In this document: one piece after another, positions 1 to 8,789 of the stretch
Layout of the letters: each line of letters begins with the position of its first letter
Numbering within the stretch: the first letter of the stretch is position 1
Source: an uncultured Prevotellaceae bacterium
GTDB lineage: Bacteria; Bacteroidota; Bacteroidia; Bacteroidales; Bacteroidaceae
Length of the DNA: 64,000 nucleotides
NCBI GenBank assembly: GCA_947167515.1
Contig: CAMVIM010000006.1
Span: 62,001-126,000 of the forward strand
Direction of reading: 5' to 3'
The notes under the pieces: model-generated
The model's database searches: none
What the model was told of the DNA's origin: nothing
What the model saw: the letters and a program-made list of their open reading frames with translations, nothing else
Program-made: the position numbers and the translations under genes

Positions 1-984
1 GTCGAGGGCATGGGAAACGACAACCGACGTATGCAGCAAAAGACCTTCGTTTTCAGATTCGATTCTACATTCTTTTACGGCAATTTCCTGTTCGTTTCCC
101 TCTGCATGGATGCTGAAGGAAAAGGCTCCGGGCAGGTGAGCTAAGGGAGCGTAGAGCGAGGTGAAATCGTTGGGAGTGATGCGTCCATTGACTGGAGAAG
201 CTTGGAAACTGAAGGTTTGGGATTTCTCGTAGTTTCCGTAATGAACGGTCAGTGAGTCTAAAGCGATGTAAGAGTGGGGGAAAGAAAGGCTCACTCCAGA
301 CAACTGGGCATGCTGCTTGTTGCTCACGAGTTTCAGTTGGGTGTCTTGAAGTTGAAGACCTGAATTGAGTTCACTTGTTTGCAGTCGGCGAACGGTCACA
401 TTCAGCGAATCGTCGGTCAGACAGCGCAGCACGACATTCATACCACATTCTTTTAAGTGCAGATGGTTGACATCCACCGTTCCTTGGTAAAGGGGTTCAG
501 ACTTCACGTCGTAGGTGATGTCGGCATGTCGTATGATGAGAGAACCTATGTGAAGATTGACCTTGGCAGGTTCCTCCTTTTCTTCGCTGGAAAAGGCGTC
601 GATGATGAATTGGTAGTTGGGCTTGCTGTCGGGCGTCTCTTTGTAGAGCGCAGCTTTTGCACCAAACAATTGGGCGGTGCCAATATCCACTTGTCCTGAC
701 AGCAGGGAAAAAAGATTGATGCTTGCCGACACACGGGCAATGTTTGCCATCTTTTTGCCAGATGGCTCATACACAACGACATCGTTGATGATGACGCGGT
801 TGAAGAAGCCGAGATTGACACTTCCAATTTCAACCTTTGATTTCAGTTGTTCCGAAAGAATACCAGCCGTCCATATTGCCAGCCTTTCCTGCATGAAGGA
901 CAGGCTGAAAAGCAGGACTATCGTGGCATAGAGAGCTACGATAGTGCCTACCAGTCTGACTAATATTTTTTCAAGACGCTTCAA
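1..984 (-). CDS. TamB-like (DUF490) inner-membrane protein, N-terminal part
   Basis: The reading frame is open from a TTG at 984 to the window edge, so the C-terminus is missing. A TAG lies three codons before that TTG, so no earlier start is possible, and the TTG overlaps the ribH stop. The protein begins [13 protein letters not shown] and has one membrane segment at about residues 11-30. It continues into a soluble beta-rich region with phrases such as [14 protein letters not shown] and [13 protein letters not shown]. This is the N-terminal layout of AsmA/TamB proteins, which bridge inner and outer membranes and help move lipids or outer-membrane proteins. The family call rests on pattern, not on a full-length match; another AsmA-like protein is possible. 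Confidence 0.65.
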   Translation of the reverse strand, partial: MKRLEKILVRLVGTIVALYATIVLLFSLSFMQERLAIWTAGILSEQLKSKVEIGSVNLGFFNRVIINDVVVYEPSGKKMANIARVSASINLFSLLSGQVDIGTAQLFGAKAALYKETPDSKPNYQFIIDAFSSEEKEEPAKVNLHIGSLIIRHADITYDVKSEPLYQGTVDVNHLHLKECGMNVVLRCLTDDSLNVTVRRLQTSELNSGLQLQDTQLKLVSNKQHAQLSGVSLSFPHSYIALDSLTVHYGNYEKSQTFSFQASPVNGRITPNDFTSLYAPLAHLPGAFSFSIHAEGNEQEIAVKECRIESENEGLLLHTSVVVSHALD

Positions 985-1475
985 ATGTTTCTAACCCTTT
1001 TCTTGAAATCGACCATCTTGATGGCGGTGATGGCACATTCGTCACCCTTATTGCCCATCTTGCCTCCAGCACGGTCAATTGCCTGTTGCATGTCGAGTGT
1101 GGTGATGAGTCCGTAGATGACAGGAATGTCCTGCATGGCATTCAGACGGGAAAGTCCATAAGTGACGCCTTGACAGATGTAGCGGTCGTGGGGGGTGTCG
1201 CCACGAATGACGCATCCGATGGCAATCACGGCATCCACCTTGGTCTTCACCATTTGCGATGCACCATACACCAGTTCGAAGCTGCCAGGCACCGTCATCA
1301 CGGTGATGTCTTCAGGAAAGACGCCGTTCTTCATCAGGGTCTGTTTAGCACCTTCCAGCAGGGCTGCTGTGATGTTCTCGTTCCATTCAGCCACCACGAT
1401 GCCGATTTTCATGCCAGTAGCATCGGGGACAGAGTTGATGTCGTAGTCGGAGAGGTTGTGATTTTTTGTTGCCAT
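981..1475 (-). CDS. ribH: 6,7-dimethyl-8-ribityllumazine synthase
   Basis: This enzyme condenses 5-amino-6-ribitylaminouracil with 3,4-dihydroxy-2-butanone 4-phosphate in the next-to-last step of riboflavin synthesis. The 164-residue length is normal. Visible family motifs are the substrate-binding W-N-E near residue 31, VPGSFELV near 62, [15 protein letters not shown] near 84-98 with the catalytic histidine, and the C-terminal GNKGDECA. No other riboflavin gene lies in the window. The stop overlaps the TTG start of the TamB-like gene. No FMN riboswitch is visible upstream; a 27-bp inverted repeat lies there instead. Confidence 0.96.
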   Translation of the reverse strand: MATKNHNLSDYDINSVPDATGMKIGIVVAEWNENITAALLEGAKQTLMKNGVFPEDITVMTVPGSFELVYGASQMVKTKVDAVIAIGCVIRGDTPHDRYICQGVTYGLSRLNAMQDIPVIYGLITTLDMQQAIDRAGGKMGNKGDECAITAIKMVDFKKRVRNI

Positions 1476-1489
1476 AATGTAAATATGTT

Positions 1490-1581
1490 AAAAGTGAAAA
1501 ACTAAAAACTAAAAGTGAAGATTACTTGGCTTACAGAAGGCTTTGGTAACTTTGACTTTTAGTTTTTAGTTTTTCACTTTT
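1490..1581. repeat. 27-bp perfect inverted repeat built from 7-nt units
   Basis: The arms at 1490-1516 and 1555-1581 are exact reverse complements around a 38-nt loop, between ribH and the upstream TPR gene. Each arm reads as successive 7-mers of the type AAAGTGA, AAAACTA, AAAACTA, AAAGTGA. It could act as a weak transcript-stabilising or terminating hairpin, but there is no U-tract. Confidence 0.8.
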
Positions 1582-1598
1582 CGTTTTCTTATATCTCT

Positions 1599-2279
1599 TT
1601 ATTTAGTTGCTCTTTCGATGTAGATGTCAATTTCTTGTGATATTGGGCTGCGGAAATACTGCTTCTTGATTTTGTTGTAAAGTTCGACAGCCTTATCGTT
1701 CTGGCCGAGAGACTCATAGACTTCGCCAGCTTGAAGCAGGAATACGGCACTTACGGCATCGTTGTCTGCCTCAGTGGCTGCCTTGATGAGGGTCTGTACA
1801 CCTTTTTCCTTGTCGCCTTTCTTCACATACAGGTTGCCCAGAGCTGCAATAGCGGCAGGGGAAACCATGTCATCATCTTGAGCTGAGAAGTCTTCCAGCA
1901 TCTTGATGGCATCATCGGTCTTGTCTGTTTTGGCATAAGCCAGACCTGCATAGAGCTTGGCGAGGTTCGCTGTCTTCGTACCGCTGTATTCATCAATGAT
2001 TTTCAGCAGGCCTTTCGTGTTCCCTTCGCCCTTCAGAGCCTGCTCATACTGCTGCTGAGCAAAAGCGGTCTGAGCACCAGCAATAGCCTTCTGTGCCTCC
2101 AGTTCCTTACCATTCATGTAGTGTCTGTAGATGTAAACACCAGCCACAATCACGATGACTGCACCGATGACGGCTGCAATCTTCTTCCAGTTTTTCTCGA
2201 TGAAAGCCTCGCCCCTGCTCAACTGCACGTCGAGAGCGATGGGCTCATCTGTCACTTGTTGTTTTTTGTTCTTTGCCAT
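1599..2279 (-). CDS. Membrane-anchored tetratricopeptide-repeat protein (YfgM-like)
   Basis: This 226-residue protein has a charged cytoplasmic N-terminus, one membrane helix at about residues 36-52 (IAAVIGAVIVIVAGVYIY) and a periplasmic TPR domain. The helical repeats include LAKLYAGLAYAKTDKTDDAI, AALGNLYVKKGDKEKGV and LQAGEVYESLGQNDKAVELY. The layout resembles YfgM, an ancillary subunit of the Sec translocon with chaperone links, though sequence alone does not prove that role. A promoter-like TACTTTTG (2314-2321) lies about 35 nt upstream of the ATG. ribH follows about 120 nt downstream, across the inverted repeat at 1490-1581. Confidence 0.75.
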   Translation of the reverse strand: MAKNKKQQVTDEPIALDVQLSRGEAFIEKNWKKIAAVIGAVIVIVAGVYIYRHYMNGKELEAQKAIAGAQTAFAQQQYEQALKGEGNTKGLLKIIDEYSGTKTANLAKLYAGLAYAKTDKTDDAIKMLEDFSAQDDDMVSPAAIAALGNLYVKKGDKEKGVQTLIKAATEADNDAVSAVFLLQAGEVYESLGQNDKAVELYNKIKKQYFRSPISQEIDIYIERATK

Positions 2280-2313
2280 GATATGTTTTAGTTGTTATTT
2301 TGCAAAAATCATG

Positions 2314-2321
2314 CAAAAGTA
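2314..2321 (-). promoter_or_regulatory. Bacteroidetes -7 box (TACTTTTG) for the TPR gene
   Basis: This matches TAnnTTTG on the minus strand, 35 nt before the ATG at 2279. No clear TTTG lies at the expected -33 distance. Confidence 0.45.
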
Positions 2322-2386
2322 CAACATTTTCCTTGAACAATAAAGACTTTCGCAAAAAAAATGCAGGTTCCTCCCGAATAACCCTC

Positions 2387-2593
2387 ATTTGTGGGCGCAT
2401 CACCACCTAAATTGTGTTTACGCCGCAACCCCAATTACGTTTACGTCACAACCCAAATTACGTTAACGCCGTAACCGTAGTTACGCCTACGTCGTTGCCA
2501 CTTTGAGCCTTACGTCGCCAAGCTCACGGGCCTAACGACGTTACCCTCGTGAGCTTCACGACGGTCGACATAAAGTACCTTCGACATATCTTT
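2387..2593. repeat. Array of about nine degenerate 23-bp units
   Basis: The units start at 2387, 2410, 2433, 2456, 2479, 2502, 2525, 2548 and 2571. Units 2-9 share TACG, AACG, CACG or TTCG at positions 10-13, and the best-kept ones begin AATTACGT or AGTTACGC. The units at 2410, 2433, 2456 and 2479 are clearly related; the outer ones are more decayed. The array lies just after the GH127 terminator and before the TPR promoter. Stop codons make it non-coding. Confidence 0.75.
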
Positions 2594-2601
2594 CCGATGA
2601 C

Positions 2602-2633
2602 AACAAAAACGCCCGACAACGAGTGCCGGGCGT
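2602..2633 (-). terminator. Intrinsic terminator of the GH127 gene
   Basis: The stem ACGCCCG (2609-2615) pairs with CGGGCGT (2627-2633). On the minus strand it is followed by a T-run (2604-2608). It lies 22 nt after the GH127 stop. Confidence 0.75.
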
Positions 2634-2654
2634 CATTCTTGGGAGTCATTGTTG

Positions 2655-5627
2655 TTATGGCTGTGTCAGCGTTTTCCGTGCTTCGGTCAGTCGTTGTAGG
2701 GCTTTCTGGATGAGGTCGTGTGTGCCAGAGCCATCGTTCACGTACTGCACCACCATATCTGCATAGTTGATGGCTTCGCGGAGTTCGGTGGTCTTGTTGC
2801 GGATGTTTTTCGTCTCGGTGAGCAGAGGTAATAGTTCGTTGAGGTCTTCAGGCTCTGCGAGATTGCCGGGACGCATAGTGTTAATGGCCATGTTGAGGGC
2901 AGATGCGGCGGTGTTGATGTCCTCCTGGGTGAGTTCCTTGACGGGTTTGGCCGCCACTTTCTCGGCTGCCTCCATCTGGGTGAGCAGGCGGGCATAGCCG
3001 TTGGGAGCCCATGGCGAGAAGGCTGGCACTTTCACAGTGAGAGCGTTCCATGCATTTTGGTTCTGCACACGCTCTTTAGCCACTTGTAAAGCCTGTTCAA
3101 GAGCGGTCTTGTCGATGCCTTTTTTAGCTTTCTGCTTGGTTCCCTGCACGTTTAGGCGCAAGTAATGCGTGGAGTGCCCCGTCTGGTAATAATCGGGCTG
3201 GAACTGCTTGCCGTCAAGGGTTAGCGTGAAGAGGTTGTCGCCATATCGAGTGTCAATAGTGGCTTCTTGGGGCTGTATCTCACGAAGGTTTGACGAAAGG
3301 GTAAAGTCCGCTTCCTTCCATTCCTTCACATCGGGCGTAGCCATGACAAGCGGGCCATACATCAGTGCACCAACCCACTGCGGAGCGAAGGGGGTGCGTG
3401 TCTCGTTCTTGCCTGTAGCGGCGAGGTCCATCTTGTCGGGTCCCCAGTTGATATGGGTGGTGAAGGGCATCGTCACTTCTATCTTGTCTTCGTTTTTCCA
3501 TTCGCGAGCAGGAATCTCCACATAGGAAGAGGGCTGGTAGGTCTTTGCTACAGATTTCCCGTTCAGTTTCACGTCGAAACCCTCGGTGGCCCAATAAGGG
3601 ACACGAAGTTTGAGCGAGAAAGTGGCATCCTTGCTGTCATCGGTTCTGGTCACCGTCAGTGTGCTGCTTTCGGCTGGCCATTGACACGTCTGTTCAATAG
3701 ACACTCCCTTCTCAGTCCACCTGGCCACCGTGGGCAGATAGAGTGCCACCCACATGGTCCGGTCGTTCACAAAGTAGGCTGCCTCTTGATATTTCACATG
3801 GTTCTCCACGCCTGTGCCGCCACAACAAGTGGCTTGTGGAGTCTCGTTGCCATAAGGTTTGATGGCGTTCATACCTACAGCATACTGATAAGTCACCCCC
3901 CAGTGGTCAGGATGGAGGGAGCCGACAATCTGGTTGTAGAGGAGCCTCTCATAGTAGTCCATGTAGGCGGCGTTGTCGGGGTCGAAGCTATTGAGGTCTT
4001 TGGTGAGTTTGGCCAGATTATAGGCACAGCAGGTCTCGTTGATGTCGGGGTTGGGATACATGTTGCGCTGGTGGTCGCTCATCACGCTGGTGTTCATCGA
4101 GAGTATCTGAGAGTAAGGCTGACGGAACATCTCTCCATTGCCCACACCGCCCATGGCATAGGTATAGCGACCCTGCACCAGGTTCCAGAAGTTATAGGCC
4201 AGATGGTAGTAATAAGGATTGCCATTGGTGATATAGGAACGCAAGGCTCCGACAATCATGGGAATGTGCTGGTTGGCATGGCGTGTACGGATGTCATCCA
4301 CATTCTTGGCCACAGGGTCGAAGAAGGCTGGCGAGTCGAAGCAGTTGGCGGCCTCTATGAGATGCGCCTTCTCTGTCGGGTCGCTGACCATCTCTGCCAG
4401 TCTTGCCAGCGATTCGGCCATACCGCCCACTTCGCCTGCAATGTACATGTTCCACATCTCATAGCGGTTGCCGGGCTTGGCCTGCCGTGCAGCCTTGTCG
4501 CCTTCGGTCTTCACGTAGGTGCGGTAGTGCATGCGGTTCCACACCCACAGACCCATGTCTTTGGCAATGAGCAGCGCTTTGGCAGCAATGTCCTTGTCGT
4601 CAATGTTGTTGGCAATGTCGATGAGGCCAGCCAACTGCTTGTGGATGGTGTAGTAGGGTGCCCACACCCAATCTTCATTATTGTACGCACGATAGCATTC
4701 TATGAGAGCCGGATGGGCGGCTGGAATGGCGTTCAGGTAGCCGTAGCCATAGTGGCGGTAGTCTTTCTTGTATTCGTCGAAGGCGGCCCAGCTGCCTTTC
4801 ATCAGCTTCAGCTCCTCCTCGGGAGCATAGTCGCGAGCCTCCCAATAGCGGTTCAGGGTGCTGTCCCACACAAAGGTGCGTTCTTGGCACTCGCGCAGTT
4901 CACTCACCATGCGGGCAATGCGCTTTCTCAGTTCGTTCTTCGTGTTCTCATCGCTGACAGAAGCAAATGCAAAAGCGAGCGCGCTCATGTAGTGACCGCT
5001 GCCATGCCCCTTCAGCTTTGTGGTGGGGGAGTCCCAGCCATCAGAAGTGGTGTAGCCTTCGGTGGGCAATCCGTAAGTGTCGCGATAGTTGTAGAGTTGT
5101 TGGGTGATATCAAGCGAAAGAAGGTGCTTGATATCCATTTCCTGATTATGATATAACCTATTGTCTTTCTGTATATAAACATTTCTAAGTGAAAGTGGTT
5201 GTGCAAGAGGCTTTTGGGAGGGTGCATCCCATGGTTGGGCGGTCACGGTGACGCTGGCGGTGATAGGGTAGCCGTTGTCGGTAGTGTTGTCGCCGATGAT
5301 GAATCCCGCCACCGTATAGGTCTTGCCGGCGGGGTTGAGTTCGGGGTTAGCCTCCTGTTGTTCGGTGGTCAGGAGCGCATTTGTCCACTTCGTCTGTCGC
5401 CATTCGTGAGTGCCATCACTGTAAGTGACCCACACCTGCCAAGGGAGGCGGGGTGCTGTGCCTACTGGTGTTTGTACAGTAACGGGCTCTACTTTAACAA
5501 TGGTGCGTGGCTTAGCCTTTGCCATGGAAAGAGGTGCGTGTCCGTTTGCCGCTGGCATGGCTGATGTCGGCATTGCGAGACATAAGCAGAAAGCCCCACA
5601 AATCACGAGATTTAAGTTTTTCTTCAT
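2655..5627 (-). CDS. Secreted GH127-type beta-L-arabinofuranosidase (DUF1680)
   Basis: The 990-residue protein starts with a signal peptide (MKKNLNLVICGAFCLCLAMP). A bacterial Ig-like segment follows at about residues 45-135 (VTYSDGTHEWRQTKW). The catalytic alpha/alpha barrel spans about 150-620, a beta-sandwich about 620-800, and a helical C-terminus follows. Family knowledge: GH127 enzymes such as HypBA1 use a cysteine nucleophile on a Zn site made of one Glu and three Cys. Here E531-T-C533-C534 and C601-C602-G-G-T-G fit that E-x-C plus C-C set, so the enzyme looks active. It would remove beta-L-arabinofuranose from plant glycans in the periplasm. It stands alone, without SusC/D or a hybrid sensor nearby, so its exact substrate cannot be inferred. 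Confidence 0.88.
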   Translation of the reverse strand: MKKNLNLVICGAFCLCLAMPTSAMPAANGHAPLSMAKAKPRTIVKVEPVTVQTPVGTAPRLPWQVWVTYSDGTHEWRQTKWTNALLTTEQQEANPELNPAGKTYTVAGFIIGDNTTDNGYPITASVTVTAQPWDAPSQKPLAQPLSLRNVYIQKDNRLYHNQEMDIKHLLSLDITQQLYNYRDTYGLPTEGYTTSDGWDSPTTKLKGHGSGHYMSALAFAFASVSDENTKNELRKRIARMVSELRECQERTFVWDSTLNRYWEARDYAPEEELKLMKGSWAAFDEYKKDYRHYGYGYLNAIPAAHPALIECYRAYNNEDWVWAPYYTIHKQLAGLIDIANNIDDKDIAAKALLIAKDMGLWVWNRMHYRTYVKTEGDKAARQAKPGNRYEMWNMYIAGEVGGMAESLARLAEMVSDPTEKAHLIEAANCFDSPAFFDPVAKNVDDIRTRHANQHIPMIVGALRSYITNGNPYYYHLAYNFWNLVQGRYTYAMGGVGNGEMFRQPYSQILSMNTSVMSDHQRNMYPNPDINETCCAYNLAKLTKDLNSFDPDNAAYMDYYERLLYNQIVGSLHPDHWGVTYQYAVGMNAIKPYGNETPQATCCGGTGVENHVKYQEAAYFVNDRTMWVALYLPTVARWTEKGVSIEQTCQWPAESSTLTVTRTDDSKDATFSLKLRVPYWATEGFDVKLNGKSVAKTYQPSSYVEIPAREWKNEDKIEVTMPFTTHINWGPDKMDLAATGKNETRTPFAPQWVGALMYGPLVMATPDVKEWKEADFTLSSNLREIQPQEATIDTRYGDNLFTLTLDGKQFQPDYYQTGHSTHYLRLNVQGTKQKAKKGIDKTALEQALQVAKERVQNQNAWNALTVKVPAFSPWAPNGYARLLTQMEAAEKVAAKPVKELTQEDINTAASALNMAINTMRPGNLAEPEDLNELLPLLTETKNIRNKTTELREAINYADMVVQYVNDGSGTHDLIQKALQRLTEARKTLTQP

Positions 5628-5886
5628 AATCTAACAATCTTGAAATTTTCTTCAAAATTAGTGAATTACTTTCATATAATGGATGGCTATGTGCTGAAAA
5701 AATACGAATTTGGTCTTTTCTTATATTTTTTTGGATGATTTTGTTTAAATTTGTTCCTGCTAAAAGAGGCTTTTAGGGAAATTCCTCTCTTTCGTAGGGA
5801 TTTGTCCGCAAATGATATACAGAATAATTCTTACTTTTGCAACGTAAAAAACTATCGTTATTGTTCGAACAAAAACACTAAAGAAT
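5628..5886. promoter_or_regulatory. Divergent intergenic promoter region
   Basis: This AT-rich gap separates the divergent GH127 and 5887 genes. The plus strand has TACTTTTG at 5832-5839, 48 nt before the ATG at 5887. The minus strand has TAATTTTG at 5653-5660, 26 nt before the GH127 ATG. Neither has a clear TTTG at the -33 distance. No binding repeat was seen. Confidence 0.5.
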
Positions 5887-7080
5887 ATGAAAAATTTGTT
5901 GATTCTTGCTTTCACACTTGTGCCACTGATGGGAATGGCACAGGATGACCTCTACTTCACTTCTTCTAAAAAAGCAAAAGAGGAAGCTTTGAAGAAGCAA
6001 AGGTCCACTCAGTTGAGTGCGCGCACCTATACTGTTGTTCCTCCATCGACTGTTGACTATCATAGTAACCGCCGCAGCGAGGACGAGTACAATCGCCGTT
6101 ATGTGTATGGTGGAGAGTTTCAGAATGCAGGGGGTGCTTATGCTAACGATTCACTGGCTGCCTCCATTGATACCGTGAGCGGCAACTATGCTGCTCCGAA
6201 GTATGACATGGACGACCCAGAACTGGATTATCGTTATTCGCGCCGTCTCATCCGTTTCCACAACCCACGTTTCTATGCGCTTGCAAGCCCTTACTATTGG
6301 GATCTTTACTATGGTTATGGTGCATGGGATTATCTTTATGATTATTACGATCCTTGGTATTGGCACTACGGCTGGAGTTACGGCTGGAGTTGGGGACCTT
6401 GGGATTGTTGGTATGGCGGCATCTGGGGATGGCATCATCCCTATGCGTGGTCTTACTGGGGATGGGGACCTGGTTGGAGTCGCCCCGTACATTATGGTGT
6501 AGCCTATCATCGCAATGTCACTCCTCGTCAGTATAACTCATCGCGGGGACACATGGCATCCAACAACCGCATCCGCACCAATGCTTTAGGACGTACCATG
6601 AACAACACCCGTACCAGTGCAATGGCACGTTCTGGCATGATATCTGGGCGAACTTCAACTCTTGGCACACGCACCAGTGCACAAGGATACCGCACTTCTG
6701 TGCAGGATGTGCGCACCAACTCTCGCGGTAGTTCTTACACGGACTACACGAATGCTCGGACAGGACGTTCTGCTGTATCTGCCAACGAAGGTGTTCGTAC
6801 ACAGGTCAATGGCCGTACCCGCACCAGTACCATGCAGCGTTCCAACACGTCTCGCACCAATGTGAATACGTTTCAGCCACAGCGTTCCTACAGCAATCAA
6901 AATAGCAGTAGCCGCACTTCGACCTATCAGTCGCAGTCACGCACATCTACTTATACTCCTTCTACCCGTTCTTCGGGCAGCTTCGGAGGAGGCGGTAGTT
7001 TTGGTGGCGGCGGTGGTAGCCGTGGTAGTTTTGGCGGTGGCGGAGGCAGCACTCGTGGTGGAGGCGGTGGTCGCCGTTAA
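5887..7080 (+). CDS. Secreted aromatic- and Arg/Thr/Ser/Gly-rich protein of unknown function
   Basis: I do not recognise a family. The 397 residues begin with a signal peptide (MKNLLILAFTLVPLMGMAQ). A charged stretch follows, then a Trp/Tyr-dense region at about 115-205 (YYWDLYYGYGAWDYLYDYYD and WGPWDCWYGGIWGW). Next is a long low-complexity R-T-S region (TSAQGYRTSVQDVRTN) and a glycine tail of GGGGS-like repeats ending GGGRR. The composition suggests a surface or envelope protein rather than an enzyme. The OmpP1/FadL-like gene starts 51 nt downstream on the same strand with no terminator between, so the two are probably co-transcribed. Confidence 0.7.
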   Translation: MKNLLILAFTLVPLMGMAQDDLYFTSSKKAKEEALKKQRSTQLSARTYTVVPPSTVDYHSNRRSEDEYNRRYVYGGEFQNAGGAYANDSLAASIDTVSGNYAAPKYDMDDPELDYRYSRRLIRFHNPRFYALASPYYWDLYYGYGAWDYLYDYYDPWYWHYGWSYGWSWGPWDCWYGGIWGWHHPYAWSYWGWGPGWSRPVHYGVAYHRNVTPRQYNSSRGHMASNNRIRTNALGRTMNNTRTSAMARSGMISGRTSTLGTRTSAQGYRTSVQDVRTNSRGSSYTDYTNARTGRSAVSANEGVRTQVNGRTRTSTMQRSNTSRTNVNTFQPQRSYSNQNSSSRTSTYQSQSRTSTYTPSTRSSGSFGGGGSFGGGGGSRGSFGGGGGSTRGGGGGRR

Positions 7081-7131
7081 CACTTATGTTTCATTAAACA
7101 CTTTACACATTATATATAATAATATAGCAAC

Positions 7132-8718
7132 ATGAAAACAATCTATCAATATCTTTTCCTGGGTGCATTTCTTGGCATGGCTGGCACGGCAATGGCACAA
7201 GACAGCTATGATGCACAAACATTCGTCAACAGCGACCTCAACGGAACCTCACGTTTTGTGTCAATGGGTGGCGCACTTGGTGCCCTTGGTGGCGACATCA
7301 GTGTGATGAGCACCAATCCCGCTGGTACGGCCATGTATCGTAAGAGCGATGCTGCCATTACACTCAGCGGAGTTTTTACCAACGATAACGCCATGGGACA
7401 TGACAAGGCGCGTATGTCATTTGACCAAGGTGGTGCTCTCATTGCTTTCGACATGGATAATCCAAGTGGTGAAGGTTTGCAGTTTGTCAACTTCGGTGTC
7501 AACTATCAGAAGAAACGTAATTTCTTTGGCAATCATAACATTGGAGTCCAACATATGACTATTCCTGCAACAAACGGCGACTATTACCTTCTTAGCCAAT
7601 CATTTCAGATAGCAGATATGGGCAATTGGGCGATGGAGGATGCGAAGGCGGCAAGTCTTTCCAATGATTATGACCTTTATTTTGGTTCTTTGTTATACTT
7701 GGCTACCGCAAAAGATGGGACTATATTAGTGGACATGCTTGATGATGATGGGAATCAGGTGGTAGACCAATATGGCAACGTGAAATATGCCGGTGTCGGC
7801 GCGGAAAAGGCTTACATGGAAAAAGCGACTTATGGCGCTAACATTCAGGCTGATTTGAATCTGTCATTTAATGTTAGCGATCAGTTCTTCTTCGGTGCAT
7901 CTTTAGGTGTTTACGATATTAATTACGATAGAGAGTCTTCTTATCAGGAATTTTGGCAACAAGATGATGGAAATGGAAACCTCAAAACCTATTCTTACGA
8001 ATTCAACAATTGGTATAAGACTACGGGTGATGGCTTTGATGTAAAATTGGGCTTTATTTGCCGTCCAATAGAAGATAGCCCCTTCCGATTCGGCGTGTCT
8101 GTTCATACACCCATATGGTATCGTATGACCGATAGTAACGGAGGTGCGGTTTATTATAAAAATGAGAGGCTTGCCTATGTGGATAATCGTGAGTATGATT
8201 ACCACTTCCGTACTCCTTGGAAGTTTGGCTTTAGCCTTGGCCATACTATTGGCACAAACTTTGCGATTGGAGCCGAGTATGAGTTTCAGGATCTGAGTAC
8301 AGCTAAATATAGCGATGTGGATCACTATGAAGCAGAGTATTTCCGCAATGTCAACAGAATCACGAAGCAGACATTGCGTGGTCAACACACGTTGAAAGTG
8401 GGTGTGGAGTACAAACCTATTGAGGAGTTCTCTATCCGTGCTGGATATAACTTCCTGTCTTCACCCTTCAAGCAGGATGCTTTCCGTACGATTGGCTATG
8501 ATAGTCCCTACACCGAAACGGACTACACTAACTGGGGTCCCATCAACCGCTTCACGGTTGGTCTTGGCTATCGCTACAAAGGTGGATATTTCGATATCGC
8601 TTGGCAGTATCAGGCACAGAAAGGTGACTTCTATGCTTTTGACAACAGTTATTTGAAGCCGACTAAAATCAATAACAACCGCTCACAGCTGATGGCCACG
8701 CTCGGCTTCCGCTTCTGA
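7132..8718 (+). CDS. OmpP1/FadL/TodX-family outer-membrane protein
   Basis: The 528-residue precursor has a signal peptide (MKTIYQYLFLGAFLGMAGTAMAQ). It then shows the family's N-terminal pattern: SRFVSMGGALGALGGDISVMSTNPAGTA. The rest alternates in the manner of a beta-barrel and ends in aromatic residues (LMATLGFRF), the outer-membrane insertion signal. FadL-like porins carry hydrophobic compounds across the outer membrane; Bacteroidales members are often loosely labelled hemin receptors. The cargo cannot be read from the sequence. The gene follows the 5887 gene and ends at a strong bidirectional terminator. Confidence 0.85.
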   Translation: MKTIYQYLFLGAFLGMAGTAMAQDSYDAQTFVNSDLNGTSRFVSMGGALGALGGDISVMSTNPAGTAMYRKSDAAITLSGVFTNDNAMGHDKARMSFDQGGALIAFDMDNPSGEGLQFVNFGVNYQKKRNFFGNHNIGVQHMTIPATNGDYYLLSQSFQIADMGNWAMEDAKAASLSNDYDLYFGSLLYLATAKDGTILVDMLDDDGNQVVDQYGNVKYAGVGAEKAYMEKATYGANIQADLNLSFNVSDQFFFGASLGVYDINYDRESSYQEFWQQDDGNGNLKTYSYEFNNWYKTTGDGFDVKLGFICRPIEDSPFRFGVSVHTPIWYRMTDSNGGAVYYKNERLAYVDNREYDYHFRTPWKFGFSLGHTIGTNFAIGAEYEFQDLSTAKYSDVDHYEAEYFRNVNRITKQTLRGQHTLKVGVEYKPIEEFSIRAGYNFLSSPFKQDAFRTIGYDSPYTETDYTNWGPINRFTVGLGYRYKGGYFDIAWQYQAQKGDFYAFDNSYLKPTKINNNRSQLMATLGFRF

Positions 8719-8731
8719 AGTGGTGAATAAG

Positions 8732-8781
8732 ACAAAGAAAGGGGGGATGCAACATGGGTGTCGCATCCCCCCTTTCTTTGT
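8732..8781. terminator. Bidirectional intrinsic terminator
   Basis: A perfect 19-bp stem (8732-8750 with 8763-8781) containing a G6/C6 run has a 12-nt loop. It sits between convergent genes, the porin (+) and nhaA (-), with A/T runs on both sides of the GC core. Confidence 0.9.
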
Positions 8782-8789
8782 GTCTATTC

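Noticed and set aside
3453-5156. 567-codon open frame antisense to the GH127 gene
   Set aside because: A shadow of the real gene, rich in His/Val as expected from its complement.
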